Assembly: GCA_027574665.1 (NCBI GenBank)
Contig: CM050650.1
Location: 102,087,086-102,151,085, forward strand
From: Rhynochetos jubatus
Lineage: Eukaryota; Chordata; Aves; Eurypygiformes; Rhynochetidae
Length of the DNA stretch: 64,000 nucleotides
Direction: 5' to 3'
Shown: piece after piece, positions 47,061 to 62,080 of the stretch
Numbering within the stretch: position 1 is the first letter of the stretch
Layout of the letters: each line of letters starts with the position of its first letter
Position numbers and translations under genes: made by a program
The notes under the pieces: generated by a model
Told to the model about the DNA's origin: nothing
Databases searched by the model: none
The model's input: the letters and a program-made list of their open reading frames with translations, nothing else

Positions 47061-50000
47061 GAGAAGATTAAAATAGGTTGTACATTTAGTTTGCCATATC
47101 CTTTTTCCATCCCTGCTTTATTTTCTATTATGAATCTGTAACGTTGGAGACAAAGGAGAGAATGACCAATACCAGAGAAGAATGGGAACTATTCAACCAT
47201 TTTCATAAAATAAGTGTTCTTACAGCAGCAAAAGGTTGTTTTATTTCATTGTGTTTAGCAGGAAGGTCCAACATTTTAAGTTGCTGATTTTTTTTTTTAA
47301 TTAAAAACTTAATTATAAATTTATATCTATTTTCCAGCTTTTTAAAAAAAAAATCATCATCAGAATCATGAGGTTCAGGGATGTCTTCTCAAATCCAGTG
47401 AAAGCAAACAGCCATATTAATTGTAAGATGGAGCATTTTAATTGTATAAAAGGAAGTACGTAGTGTGAAGTTGCAGATTTTTGGGTGACTGACTATGACC
47501 GTGACAGTATGACCACTGTATTTCTGAGGAAATTAATGGTAAATTATATTCCTGTGATATTTAGTCCAGTTTAATAATGAAATTTACTGAATTCTAGACA
47601 AATGCACACACATATTCCATTATCAGAAATCTAGAGCTTTGTGTGCAAATTGAACAACAATGAAATGAAAAAAAAAAAAATTGTTTACCCTGGAACAAAA
47701 ATGAGAATTCTGATGGCGTATGATTTTTCAAGTACAGCGGACAGTCTATTAATCTACTCCAGCTTTATATTAGCATTATTAAAAGAATTCTGTCTCCTTT
47801 CTCTAAGTGTTTCAGTTACTAAACTATATTACCGTTAAGCATGCTGGTTTTGGTAGACAGAGAAGAAACCTTTCTTTGGAGGTTTATGGAGCTTTCCTGA
47901 CAGGTTTAGAAAATTGTATAACTTTACTACATCACATATAAATTTCATCAAAAATGTTATATTTTGAGAAGTTAATGATAGTAAAATACTCTACCTTTTG
48001 CAATAAAGTTATTTTCTTTTGTTAACATGAAGGCTTTCCCACAATAAAAATTGGATGGAAAGCCTTTTTTCTACTTACAAGAAACAAACTCTGTTGTCTG
48101 ATATAACATTAGTAAATTACAAATCAGTAAGCAAAATCACTATCAAATAAAGAAAATAGATCAATTAACTGATGTTGTCAATTAGTTCTCAAGTGTGTTA
48201 TTTTGTCAATTGTTTGATCTGGTTTGGGGATAAGTAGAACCCTTTTATACTCTGGTATTTGACTTGCCATCACTGATAATCTCCAGAATGAAGCTTTACA
48301 CAAATGTGATATTCATAATGTAAATTATCTCCCTCTTGAGCTAATGAAGCTTTGACATACCTAGAAAACCTACCTTACCCAGATTATTTAGAAACTTTCT
48401 GGAAATAGCAGGAAATGACTGAGTAACCCTATGAACATTTTACATATTGAAATATTTTGCATTTCAGATCATGACTATAGCCTGGAAAGGTATCAAAAAT
48501 GTAAAATCTAATTGATTCAAGCCATAAGGAAAGGGGCTAGATGGATAACTTCTGACTGGAAGATTTTTGATATTTTGAATACCAATGAAAAATTATTGCA
48601 TAGTATGTAAAACAAATTTCCTTATTCAAAACCTACCTAAACATATGTGAAGAATAGTATAACACTACATTATTGAAGTATTTTTAAAATTCTCTGTGAA
48701 CATTTGGAGAATGTCATACCTTTTACTAACATAAGTATGCTAATAAGCATTAAAATAAAATAAAACCCCAGAAAGTAACTCTTAATTAAGTACTTTCAGT
48801 AAGGATGCAGAACTTTCAGTAATAAATTATCCTGATTTATTGTTTCTGTGACAGTGCAAAGATTGCAAGAAAACCCCAACCCAAAACTCAGCACACACAC
48901 CCCCAAACCCTAAAAAAAACAGACAAGTGAACTAGAAATAAAATTCTGAGATGATCAAAAACCTTCTAGGAATAAAGACTGTAGTAATGGGCAGCAATTC
49001 CTGTAGGAATTAATTTTTTTGTCTCCAGCAAGGGTTTGCAACCTACTGTTGTTATACTGCCCTGCTAAGAAAACAACTACAATTGCTGACTGAGAGTACT
49101 TTATTCCTAATAAGCTTCCCTCACAAACACAACTGTCACAATAATTGAACTATTGAATTATTGATCTTGAGTCCATTCATTATGAGTACAAATAAAGTAT
49201 TTAAACCAGCCTAGCAGTATCTGTCTGTTTTCCTCATTCTGCTGCAGCGTAAATCAATGTATAACCTCTGAAATTATGGTCAGGTACTGAAAAGCTGTCA
49301 AGTGCTTTACTGATGCCCTCTGTGACTCTGCTTTGGTAAACTAAACAGAATCAAAGAACTTTCCCAGACAAAAGAACTAATGTTTGTGCAGTTAAATTGT
49401 TGAACTTGTCAACTATCATTCTCCCAAATAATTATCATACATGGCCAGAAATTTGTGTGGGCAAGCAACCATTCCTAATAGGAAATTTGAATAATATCTC
49501 CCTGTCTGAGAGGTTAAAGGATGTGTTTAATGGTATGGATATAGGCCATTCTGTGCTGGCTGGCTTCATTGCCAGAAACTGGTCCTGAAAATGCCTCATG
49601 TATTAGCAAGCCTGCAATCCCTGTGTTCCACTGTCTGAGTGAATAGATAGCAGTCAAAGCAATCATACTGGACTTTAGCCAACATATCCAGATAGAGGAG
49701 GTAGCTTGGTTTAAAGCTCTATAAATATAGTCTTCTCTGTGAAGGGGAAGGAATGATATGAAGGATCTAAGTCAGTTTCCAAGCAGTCATTAGTTCTGAT
49801 AGTTAAGCAATTGATACTTCTAATTTCTGAATGTGCTTTTGTTTTCAGGGAATCATGAGAAGAGCTTTAGAGATCAGTAAATAATTGCTAAATCTGAACT
49901 TGCTGTTCTTGATACTGATGGTGAAGCTGGTTTTACATGACTAATTGATCTGTAAAATATAATGGCCTGGCTGGGAAACTTGTTCATTCTGTCATCATTA

Positions 50001-51458
50001 CTTAACAAAGTATGAGGTTTATTTACACTTTGAAGGAATGTCCCATATATTTCCCCTTCAATAATTTGTGGTTTTCTTTATTTTCAAGAGCACAGTTTTT
50101 TATCTCCAGGCCCATGAAACACGTGTCCCATATTGGCAAGACAGCTTCAAGGCATTCACTTTGAAAAAAGTGTTGTATTGCACAGGGACAGGGTTTGCTG
50201 CTCTCAGAAGTTAAACTAATAAACCCTATGGGAAAAGAAGAGAAGATCTCAGAACATATGCATTTCTGAAAGATTAACATTTTATGAAAATAAGAATATT
50301 GGGTTTGCAGGCAAATATATTTAGACTAGTATAGGTATCTGTGTAATAGCACAAACTTTACTGAATGAAAAATTGATGTGTGCATGGTGTAGATGCTGCA
50401 GTTTGCAAGAGTATCTGATGTAATGGTGAACTGTCTTGACAGTCATCTGATGATGTGAAAAATGGCAAAGTTTAGTCTACAGCAAGAGCAGACTTGAGCT
50501 GCTTGATTTAAGAACAACTAGTAGTGGATGACGGCACACATAGACCTCCTTTACGACCTGGAGAAATGTGATGTGGTTTAGTGACTGACACTGATACTGA
50601 CTCTGCTGTCGATTATGAAGTTACTTGTTCTTGTAAATCAACTATCATCTTGTGTCCTTCTCTTTTTCCATTCTTGACTGTATGGTTTATTTGAGACATA
50701 GCATAATTCCTTAGTTTATCTCTTATTTTAACTAACAAATTTCAAAATGAAGGCTTGATGGAAGTTTAGTATATTTGTACTGCTTTAGTTCATAGGACAA
50801 AAAATAGTGATGTAAAAATACAGTAGCAAACTATGTTAGAAAAAGGTCTTTGGATAAAAAAATGAAACAGCTGAATACGTAAAACAGCTTTTGCCAAATA
50901 GCATATGTGAAATAATGGAATTATTGAGATGAAATACAGAAATAATATCAAAGTTGTTCTAGGATGTCCAACTACTATTTAGCCTGAGGGAAAGAAATTT
51001 CTTGGATACTCATAATGCAGTTTTCTCAGAGACAATTTGCATTTTTGTACCCACATTCCTCACTATGACAGAAACAACTCACCTCATTTGTGCATCGGCT
51101 ACACTGGGGACACAGAATGCTTACTCATCTCCATCAAAAGGAATTGAATCCCAAACACTTCATTGCTCACTGAGGTCTGAATAACATAAAAACTAATGAT
51201 GTCAGACATGTGGGGAAGTGACCCGAAGGAGTCTACAAATTTCTGAAGCCCAGTCATATGGTTGATCTGAAATACATTGCATGCCTTATGAATTTCATAT
51301 GATACCAGACAACAAACAGTGAGAAAGATGCATGAAGTCTTCGTTAGTTGTTTTCCTCAGTAATACACTGATGGATTTGTAAATATGCAAATGTTTATAT
51401 GTATGGTATTCTTGGGCAGTTACACATGGGTTGCATTTCTAAAAGTTAAAGAAAATAA

Positions 51459-51761
<303 letters not shown>

Positions 51762-53076
51762 TGAATATGAACAAATAAACTTCAGTAATCATATTTGTAT
51801 AAGAACAAATTATGTTTACTCTGTGCTGTACTGACATAACTCTGAAACTATTAATTAATTTTGGAAATTTTTTCTTCATGAGACCTTGTATGTTATTCAG
51901 AGTGTTGATGGGCCTAGGTGTTTAACCAAATCAAGAGGAATTTTTGAAACTTGTCCTTATGGGTAAAGATATATTGTCCCTTTTTCGTTTGGTTATTTTT
52001 TATCTCCTCTCTCACTTTCTCTTTTTCTTTTTCCCTGTTTTTAATGTGCTTTTGCAGTACTGAACAGAATTCAGGCTTATCCACGATGATTTCTAAATGC
52101 AAATTAATAATAGCATTTTCGTTTAAATTAGATACGTAAAGTGACATATAGTAAACTGTCTACAGTCATACTGATCTTTGTATGACAAAATAGCCATTCA
52201 CTTAAGTACCGAATAAAGAGAGCTTATGTATGTAGTGTGTATGCATTAACAAATAAAATTGTGTTTGTCAATTGTTCTTATCTGGTAAGTAATACGATTG
52301 CAGTAGATTTGTTGTCATAACTTATCTGGAATGAGTGCCTAAACTTATATTTCATAGCTAGAACATAACTTGAAAATTCTGCATAGCTTCTTTTAGCTTT
52401 GGCTCTGACGTGGTAATGGCTGGACAATTGCATGGTAAACTCCAGGACTGCTAGATCATGTAAAGACAAGGAATGGTAGGCAGGTTTCTGCATCAGTGAC
52501 ATGCAGATGGTGATTCTCCCTGATTTTATTGGGTGTAAATATTGCCGATGATTTTTGTAATACTGTCCTGAAATAATTATAATTATGCGTTTTAAGCCTT
52601 GTCAGATAGATGTTCTCTTAAAAATTAAAACAATTAGTAATATCTGCTCTACAGATTCTTAAAGAAGAAGGTCTAATCATGATATTATTCAGAACAATAT
52701 TCATATATTCACTTTTTATCTTTGTTGGAAGATTTAATATCTCTCACACACTTGACCACTACCTATTTTTCTTGGTAATCTGATAAAGCATCAGAGTTAG
52801 ACTTGGTTAGTGCACTTTAAAACTTGAAATCAGATTAGATGTAGAAGATGTCAAAAAGCCAATAAATGTTATTCATCCTCTTTTACATATAAAATATAGT
52901 TCCCATGCATGATATATAAGAATAAAAGTGCCTTTTATATATATTAAAATATATATTTTTACTTTTAATAACAAAATATAAAGATTTTTTTTACAGACTC
53001 TTTCTGAACAAATTGATTCCCTGAATAAAGCATCTTTCTCTTTCTATAGATGTAACATTTAAAATGGTGGCTGGTG

Positions 53077-53112
53077 TTTTTTGTTTTTTTTGGGTTTTTT
53101 TTTTTTTTTTTG
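53077..53112. repeat. T-rich low-complexity tract
   Basis: GTTTTTTG, TTTTTTTTGGG and a run of about 16 T. It is simple sequence. Confidence 0.85.
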
Positions 53113-53429
53113 CTTAGAAATGAGTAAGAAGATGAAGTAAAATTAAGAAAAAGTAAATTATTTCTCAATTTAAGGACTGAGATTTTTTTGTGATTTTTTT
53201 TTCAATTTCAGTTATCTGAAAATTTAATTTCAATAAGTTTTAACAAAAAGCTTAACATGGTTTTTTTTTTCACTGTCAGTGGCAGCTGTTTTGCTTTTAT
53301 GTCATTGTGAATGACATTCAGCTGTCAGGTTAAACATTTAAATTTAAATGTTGATATAGAAATGTCTAGAACATGAAGCTTACATTTTGGGCAATGGAGA
53401 TCTGGTCAGTGCAATCAGTAAAGTCTATG

Positions 53430-54170
53430 GAGCAATTCAGTAAACTGACACAGCATCCAGGGGGCTAGATTCGATTACATAAGCATGGAGGAACTATTTA
53501 GGAACTATTCCACCTAGTAGCCGAGTACAACACTACAGATTTGGATCTTGAACAAGTCCTTTGCCAGTTTCGTAGAGACATCCTTATTGTGGCAGGATAG
53601 CACTAGAAATGTGAATCGAGACAACAGAATTTCTCTTCTTGTACCTTTGAGTAAATTGTTCTACAGTTTCCCTGACTAGGTTGATCAGCTCTCTTTTGAC
53701 TACGAAAGGGTCTTAAAGACCAAACAAACTTACAGACATGTCAGTGGAAACATCTTAAACCAAAATTGAATATTACCCTCAACATCCACACTGTAGAAAG
53801 TGAAGAAATCTGAACAGAGACTTTTTACCTGTCATCAGCTGGAATGGTCATGTCCATATTCACAGCATAAGTTATACAGAGAAAGCCTTCTAAGCACTTC
53901 ATAACTATGTTAGTGCATTTGCTCCACAATGCTGCGTAGATCAGTCACAGCCTCACTGTCACATTAGGTTTCTCGCAGAACAAAAATTGCCTTCGTGGTA
54001 CACTGTGTTGCACATGTTCATGTAATGCAACTGACTTTGTCAGAGTCTTTCTTCTCGCGCTAGTCAACACGAGAAGCATTTCTGTAGTGGGTATCAGACG
54101 TACATCCTTCCTTGGTCCATTATTCTGTATTGACAAATGTGGACATGCCAGAGGGAAGATTGTTAAAATA
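53430..54170. other. Unclassified block, less AT-rich than flanks
   Basis: This block has more balanced base composition than the flanking intron and a few CpG-containing words (for example TTCTCGCGC near 54050). It holds a 63-codon open frame on the minus strand. I cannot assign it to a known repeat or gene. It may be an old transposon remnant or conserved non-coding sequence. Confidence 0.25.
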
Positions 54171-55426
54171 TCTAGTAATATGGAAGTATTAAGCAGATTA
54201 AGTCACTTTTTTTGAAGAACAAAACCAGGTGGGAAGACCCTATAGAGGGTTGAGTAGACTGTCAGGAACAAGGGAGTCCAAAATTATACTTTGGTTGCCC
54301 TTGCAACTATAGACGGTGCTAATGTTAACGATATCACAATAGAACTTCAATTTGTTTCACATTTCTTCCATTTGTAGAATAAAAGACAGTCAACTGTAAG
54401 TTTTCAGAAAAGTTTCTGAATATTTTCTTTGAAAATTCAAATTATCTTATTTGGAAATGTCCTAAAAATCTTCCAATTACAGTAATAACTTTGAAGATAA
54501 ATTAAATCATTGAAGTGTGAAGCAGAAGGATCATAATCTTGCTTAAAATAAAAAGCTTAGCATAAGCTCTACCGAGCTGTTACTGAGTCGCCAGCAATAT
54601 TCTATTAAGCTAAAATATGCCTATAATACAACTTTAATAAAAATGTGACCCCTTAAAGGTACTTCATGTGTGAATGCAATCTGTTAATTCCTTGCCTTAA
54701 ATGTCTGTAATTCAGCTGTTTGATGAAACTTCTAACATAGCTAATGCAAGACAGTGTAGGTGACTCTTATGCATCTAAAAATAAAAAATACAAACCCAGA
54801 CCCCGTAATAGTCTTGAAGTAAAACTACTGATAAAATACTCAATGTTATCAAGGATAATTAATCTATATAATTTTGGCCACCTTGCCTAATGCCTCACAT
54901 CTCCCTGATCTCTCAACTGCCCTAGTTCTATGAGTTTTGGGGTTTTTTTTCAGCTCCTCATTCTGTGAAATTCTGTGGAATTGTGGAATCTTAGTCTTTT
55001 TCTTAAACCAAGACGGATAGAAATACATTTATTCTCAGATTTCATTAATATAAAGCCACCTTTTATTAAAGTAGTCTTGAAAATTATCTTTCCTTAAACA
55101 AGAAAACAGCAATTAAAAAAAAAAAATATGAGCAATTATTTCTTAAATCCAGATAATTAATTTTGAAGTCCTAGTTTATTTATGGATTAACATTCCCTTT
55201 TATACTAAAATTTATTTAAGAAAGAGAACAGAAATCACAGTTATGCATCGAGACAATAATCATTCCATATTACCATGTGCATCACTACTTATCTGATAAA
55301 CGTTACAATTCTCTTACATAGTCAGGGGAAATTGTTTAAAGTCAAGATCACCTATCTTTTTTTAAAACTTTCCTTCTAGGTAATTTAAAAAATCTAGTAA
55401 AATTAATTTAGTGATTTCCCCAGGCT

Positions 55427-55448
55427 CCCCCCCCCCCCCCCCCCCCCC
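55427..55448. repeat. Poly-C run (22 C)
   Basis: An uninterrupted run of 22 C, so 22 G on the minus strand. Such tracts can form i-motif or G-quadruplex structures and are prone to length error in sequencing. Confidence 0.95.
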
Positions 55449-56689
55449 ATGAATTAAATGGTATTGATAATAAAAAAGACGAAGCTAATACTTGATTCAG
55501 TGTGTATGAAGTTAGGTATTTGTTTAGATTTGGGTTTGGAAAAGAACTTTTTAGATCCACAAATGTGCAGTCTTCATGGACTTAAAGTGTCAAGATCATT
55601 TACACAGCTCACAATCAGTTTTAGCAAGAATAACATAGAAACAAAATACTCCCTTAAACTTTTTTATTTGAAGAAAAAATAATCCTCAAGAATAGTCTGG
55701 ATGTGAAAAAAATTCATAAATTTTTCACTTACAAGACACACTCACTGCAAAAAGTTCTTTGAATGTTGGGAAGAACTTCTTATTTCAGCAGTTGATTTTT
55801 ACTCTGACTGATAAGAAGAACAAATAGAGAGCCTGAGTAAGAAAGGTGATTTCTGTGAAAGTACCATGAAATAGCAGTTTGTGATTCCTAAGAAATGAAA
55901 CAATGAGACAACACATTTGTGCTCAAGTTGATGACTTTCAGAAGTCTGAATTTCACAAAACTTGAAAAATTGGTAGGTGAATGTTCTTTGAATTCTGAAA
56001 GTCATTTATAAAAGGTGATATTAAGGTCAAACAGCAAACTGGATTATTTGGGGAGAAAATGCTGTCAATTTCTGTAGCGATTTATGATACAATTTAAAAT
56101 TTACAATAATCATGTGAATGTTGGATATAGTCAAACATTGCTATAGATGGCCATCAAAGAATAACACAGACCTTTTAGGATAAAATTAGAAAATCCAAAG
56201 TACATATTTGCTCCAGAAGCAAGAGACAGAAAGGCAGTAATTAAAAAAAAAAAAAAAATCTATAAATGTATTCAAAATAGGAGGAAAAAAAAACTTGAGC
56301 AAACATCAGATATCACGAGAAAGACTAAACTTTGTTTTGCAACATTTACGGAAAAGCTTGATTTTGACTATATCCTTAACACAATTCGGTGGACATTTAG
56401 AAGGTGAGTATACAGCATATGGGAACAGGGTATTACACAATACTGAGAGAATTAAATGTAGTTTATTCATTAGGGATTGTTGAAATGCCTTGTGCTGTAC
56501 TTAAAGGCAAACCAGAAGCAGTCTCCACTAATATGACGTCTGAAAACGAAACTTCCCTTCAGTTTTAAAATTATTTAGAGAAGGGCACACACATTCCAAA
56601 GAAAAGAGGTACACACACACACAAAGAGGACCAGAAGGATCAAGGACATCAGTTTTATCTTCACTCTTTAAAGATAGTAGTTTCAAGTT

Positions 56690-57357
56690 GACAAGGTGAT
56701 AAGGAACAAATGATTTGTACTTGATAAGAACAGATTGTGTCAAACCAATCTAATTTCTTTCTTGACAGGGTAGCTGGTTTTGTAGATTTGGGAATGGAAA
56801 GGGAAGGAAAAAGATGTGTGTTGACATTTATAAGGCTTTTAGAAGTTTTCCAGAGTAAATAAATAAGTTTGGTCTGGATGTAACTATTAGAGGGACAGCA
56901 AGCACTGGAAAAAGTTGCCCAGAGAGGCTGTGGAAACACCATCCTTCGAGATACTAAAAATGCACTCAGACATGGTGCTGTGCAACTAGCTCTAGGTGTG
57001 ATCCTGCTTGAGCAGAGGCATTGGACTGAATGAGCTCCAGAGGTTTCTTCCAGCCATTATGTGATTCTGTGATGTTGTGAACAATTTTGAAAACTTTTAT
57101 GCAGAAGGCAGCCAGCAATTAGTAGTTCACCATCTGACTAAAATTTGTAGGGATCTGACTGGTATCTGGCCTAGATCCAAAACTATCTGATATTTTTATT
57201 AATGATTTTGATGACAATATAAGAAGTACCCTTACAAATGCTGGGGATGTTCCTACCCTAATATTAAAACAAGCACTATGGTGCAGATGGTTAGAATTAA
57301 AAACAGGCTAGATGAACTGAAGAAATGGTCTTAAATTAAATATATATATATAGGTAG
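56690..57357 (+). mobile_element. Old LINE fragment interrupted by a CR1 3' end
   Basis: An old CR1-like element is readable at 56690-56884 (AAGAACAGATTGTGTCAAAC then CAATCTAATTTC). It resumes at about 57090-57357 with the next reverse-transcriptase segment, including ATTAATGATTTTGATGACAA. Between them, about 56885-57075 is the 3' end of a different CR1 (TTGCCCAGAGAGGCTGTGGA, ending GTGATTCTGTGATG). This reads as a nested insertion. Confidence 0.65.
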
Positions 57358-58586
57358 AAAAGTCAGCATGGGATTATGAAAGGCAGGTCCTGCTTGATTA
57401 ACCTGATCTCCTTTGAAAAGGTGATCCACTTAGTGGATGAGGGAAAGGCTGTGCATGTAGGCTATTGAGACTTGAGTAAAGCCTTTGGCACTGTTTTTCA
57501 CAGCATTCTCCTGGGAATACTGGCTGATCATGGCCTGGATGGCCATAGTTTTCACTGGGTAAAAAACCTGGCTGGGTGGCTGGGTCCAAGGAGTTGTGAT
57601 GAATGCAATTAAATTCTGTTGGTGACTGGTCACAAGTGATGTTCCCCAGTATTGGGGTCCAGTCCTGTTTAATATCCTTATCAACTTCCTGGACGAGAGG
57701 ATTGAGTGCACCCTCACTAAATTTGCAAACAACACCAAATTGGGTGGGAGTGCTGATCTGCCTGAGGGTACGAAGGCTCTACAGAGGGACCTGGACAGGC
57801 CAGATCGATGGGCTGAGGCAACTGTATGAGGTTCAACAAGGCCAAGTGCTGGGTCCTGCACTTGGGTCACAACAACCGCATGCCATGCTAGAGGCTTGGG
57901 GAAGAGCAGCTGGAAAGCAGCCCTGTGCGTGTTGGTTGACAGCTGGCTGAACATGATCCAGCAGTGTGCCCAGATGGCCAAGAAAGCCAATGGCATCCTG
58001 GCTTGTATCAGAAATAGTGTGGCCACCAGGACTAGGGAAGTGAATGTCCCACTGTACTTGGTACTGATAAGGCTGTGCTCCAGATACTGTGTTTGGTTTC
58101 TGGGCCCCTCACTACAAGAAAGACACTGATGTGCTGGAGTGTGTCCAGAGAAGGGCAACGAAGCTGGTGAAGGGTCTGCAGCACGTGTCTTATGAGGAGC
58201 AGCTGAGGGAACTGGGATTGTTTAGCCTGGAGAAGAGGAAGCACAGATGAGACATTATTACTCTCTACAAGTACCTGAAAGGAGGCTGTAGTGAAGCAGG
58301 TGCTGGTCTCTTCTCTGAAGTAACAAGAGCTAGGCTGAGAGGACACAGTCTCAAGTTACAGCAGGGGAGGTGTAGATTGGATATTAGGAAAAAATTCTTC
58401 ACTGAAAGGGTTGTCAGGCATTGGAACGGGCTGCCCAGGAAAGTGGTTTAGTCACCATCCCTGGAGGTATTTAAGAAACAAGTAGCTGCTTAGGGACATG
58501 GTTTATTAGTGGACTTGGCTGTGCTAGATAAACAGTTGGACTTGATGATCCCAAAGGTCTTTCCCAACCTAAATATTTCTATGATC
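57358..58586 (+). mobile_element. CR1 LINE, 5'-truncated, about 1.2 kb
   Basis: The element begins at GTCAGCATGGGATTATGAAA within the reverse-transcriptase region. It passes the CR1 segments GTTCCCCAGTATTGGGGTCC and TTTAATATCCTTATCAACTT, then GTGTGCCCAGATGGCCAAGA. It ends with GGACTTGATGATCCCAAAGG and a short CTATGATCC tail. The reverse-transcriptase frame is broken by shifts. The 242-codon minus-strand open frame over it is an antisense shadow. Confidence 0.9.
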
Positions 58587-61500
58587 CTCCCCCTTCCACT
58601 ACCCTCACTGTCCCACTTATCTCTTCACATTTTCAAGCACTTTTGCTTTCCCACCTCCTTTATAACGTCACTAATATTTTTATCTAGCATGAATGTTTTT
58701 AATCTGTTGACTCTATCACAGTTTTTAGTGATGTCATTAAAAAAATAATGTTACGTTATTGTGATAACAAACAATTCAGATGCAATCACTGACCACTGCA
58801 CTCTTAAAAGCTTCTGGAAGAACACAGAGGCTAAATGTTTAAGCATGCTTGCAGTTCTTTGAGGCTAATTTACCCTTTTAAAATCACAGGAAAGCATTTC
58901 TGGCCACTTGAGCTATATCTGATCCAGTAATATAGAAATTCTTGAGTCTTGGCTCCAATCTTGCAGTCATTCCTACAGTTTAAACACAATCCCTTGTATG
59001 ATTTTGATGTATGCCAGCTAAAATCTTCCCATACACCACCTGGACATAGTTCTAGGAATAATTTCAGCCATAGAATGTTGTCAAGATGCAACAGTTTTAC
59101 CTAAGGTGGGCAAGATCTTCTGTGTGAATGTCATGCTTTGAAATTGGTGACAGAGAATGGGCCCTCTCCTGATGTAATTTTCTGGCCTCTGTTTCTAATT
59201 CTTGGAACTGCATTCTGACAAGCAAACACATATCCTATTTTTTTAAAAAATAATAATTTTTCAAAGAAAAGATAATTTACACTGTTTTCCCTTAATTATT
59301 AGAATAAGACTACCTATACTCTTTGATTAGGCAATATTTTTCTTCTGGTCAAAAAATTGCTTTTTTCGTCTGCCTTATTGATGTTCTGAATATCGCTCAA
59401 AATATTTCTGAGATTCATTGACTAACACAGCAACTGCTCTATAGCCAGCAAGAATGGGTAACAGTGATTATCGCCCACAGACATGTTTTGCTTTCTGTTT
59501 TTCTTACCAGACTTATTTACTTCATTCATTTTGTGCAATGAGCATTTTTTTTAGTAATATCTCACACTCTGATATTCACTTTTTTAATGGTTTAAACTGT
59601 TACTCTGTGAAAAGTATAGGTGTGTACTATATGTGAGTATGTGGTCTATAAAACTGTGTAGCTGTTATGCTTCATGCATTACAGCAACAAGCCAGTTTCC
59701 TCTTTAGAGATCTAATGGAATCTAATGATTAAACCAGTTTATAAAAATCACTTATAATTCTAAATGTTTGCAAAATATGCATTTTAATAATCACCGAACC
59801 ATCTATTATAGCTAACAATATGTTGACAAATGTTTGTTAAAATGTCAGTATTGATAGTGAATATTTTGAGGATGACTGTCCATATTTTTCAATTATTCAG
59901 TGATGTACAAAATCTCTTGTTTGTATGTTGGCTGTTTACTTTGGATTGTGTGTTATGGTCCTTTGAAAAGAGAATGTTTAAAGGGTAGGATAAAATTATC
60001 TGCTTATCTGCTTTCCCACTGCTGCCTGAAGAGGAGGGATCTACTGAGCATGCTCTTCTTGAGAAATATTGCATTATGTAGGCTGGAAGAGAAAAGACAT
60101 GGTTTTCACCCAGACTTCAATCTTATATTTAAGGAGGCAATTGCCATAAATAGTATTGAATCAACTCTTTCCAACCAAGACCCTAAATTTTATCACTGTG
60201 TTGTCTTAATTTCCCTATATAGTTTAATATTGTCTTCTTGTAATTAGGACTCTCAGTACTGCTCATTATTAAGTTTGTCTCATGTTGTCTCCTATTAAGA
60301 AAAAACTCAAATCTTTGTTCAACGCAGCAAAGGAAAGTTATTTCTTTTCAGCTATGTTTATGGTTGCTAAACTTTATATACTGAATATTTTCCCCTGAGA
60401 ATGAAGCTCTGTTGCCCAAGCTGACTTTTTTATTTATACAGCACCACTATTTCAGTCAAGAACTTGGAATTTGATGAGGTCACTACAGCTTTTGGTCTCC
60501 TTGCAAAACTCTGAAACAATGTAGTGAATTTAATCTAGAGTTATCATTTGAAAAAAGAAACTGATAAGAGTTTACCGGTTATACATGACTAGGAATCTGA
60601 AAGCAGGTGATGTGTTGAGGAAGGGGTGCCATAAGAGGAATTAATTTTAAGGGTGCTACTGTGGACCCCCATATACTCTAACATACCTCAAAACATGAAA
60701 TATAGTTTGTCTCGGAAAAAAAAAAAATAGTGTGTATCAGTGTTAAAATTTAATACACAGTACTTGTTTAGGGCACATAGAGTGCAGAATGTAGACTTAA
60801 TAGTGTTCTTAGTATGTATTAAACAATTAAGAGCATGCAGTCAAGTCTAGGAGAAACATTCATCTAGAATTTAAGTATGGCAGGGTTACTTCATGAAAAC
60901 TGGATCATACGCTTTCAAATCTGAATTCTAACTGAGATATAAGAATAGCTGGAGGCTAGAGGGAATATTCCTCTGTGCAAGCTATAGTAATTATTTATGG
61001 TATTTTTGATTGTAGTCCTGCTTCCAACTCTTATATCTATAATTCTAAAACCTTTACTTCATGCCTTGATAAATAATTTTATTCCTTAGTTTTTAACTCC
61101 TTCTGCTTCATTCCTAAGGTGGGTTGGTAGTACTGGATAAATAAAGTAGGGTAAAAGCAGTAAACTGAGATTGCAATGTCCACAGAAACAGTTATAGATA
61201 CACAGCTGAGAAGATCAGCACCTTCAGGATGAGTTTATGGGGCTAAGGAGCTAGGAAATGGATAACACTGTGCTATAGAGAATTTTGTGCTGTCAGCATT
61301 TAGCTTTGAGGAAGGAACATCTTTGGCAAAAAGTAGACTGGAAAGAGTCATGCTAGAAATTCAGGTCACCTGTGAGGAAACACATAAAATCTTTAAAGAC
61401 CCCAGGAGACCTAATCTTGCTCAAGGTTCTCACAGCATTTATGAGTGATGACATTACCTGTTTGAAATCATGCCAATTTACAGCATTCTTTCCAACCCAG

Positions 61501-62080
61501 CACTGAAAGAAATGCAAAAAATAATGTGGAAATGCTGAAGTTAATGCAGTGGGTGTCAGAGCTTTGAGGTGGATATGTCTAGATTTTATCCCAAAAGTCA
61601 ACTAGGAATTTTAAACTCAGAAGTCTGGTGTTACTTAAACAGACATACAACAGATAATTTTTCAAAATAATGTAGATCAAAATATTTGCCCAAGAACAAA
61701 CACTAAAGTGTTTATAAATGGTTCCCCCCCACACACATTAACTTCCTGTCCCTTTGTGAGCAGTTTTTTAACAAGTCGTTGGCTTTTTGCAGTGCAAAAG
61801 AAACTCTACACAGGCTTCTCTGGATTTCTGTGTTATCTCTGAGGTTCAACTATGGGTTTGCTACCTGCCGTTTTCAGCCAGCTTCTAGTTTTTCCTTTTA
61901 CTGAAGGTTTCATGCTGTCTGTGCCCTTCATAATCTCAGGTGTCTTTTTACCCACCACAGCCAGCATTCTCCAGGTTTTCCTCTGGCCACGCGCAGCTTC
62001 TCCCAGAAGGAACAATGTCCCCATTCACTGAAGCTGTTCTGTCTAAATCAGCCATTCTTGTTTCCAGGCTCATGACACAG

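Noticed and set aside
57430..58158. 242-codon minus-strand open frame, the longest in the window
   Set aside because: It is antisense to a CR1 reverse-transcriptase fragment, and GC-rich CR1 often has long antisense frames. No domain is visible.
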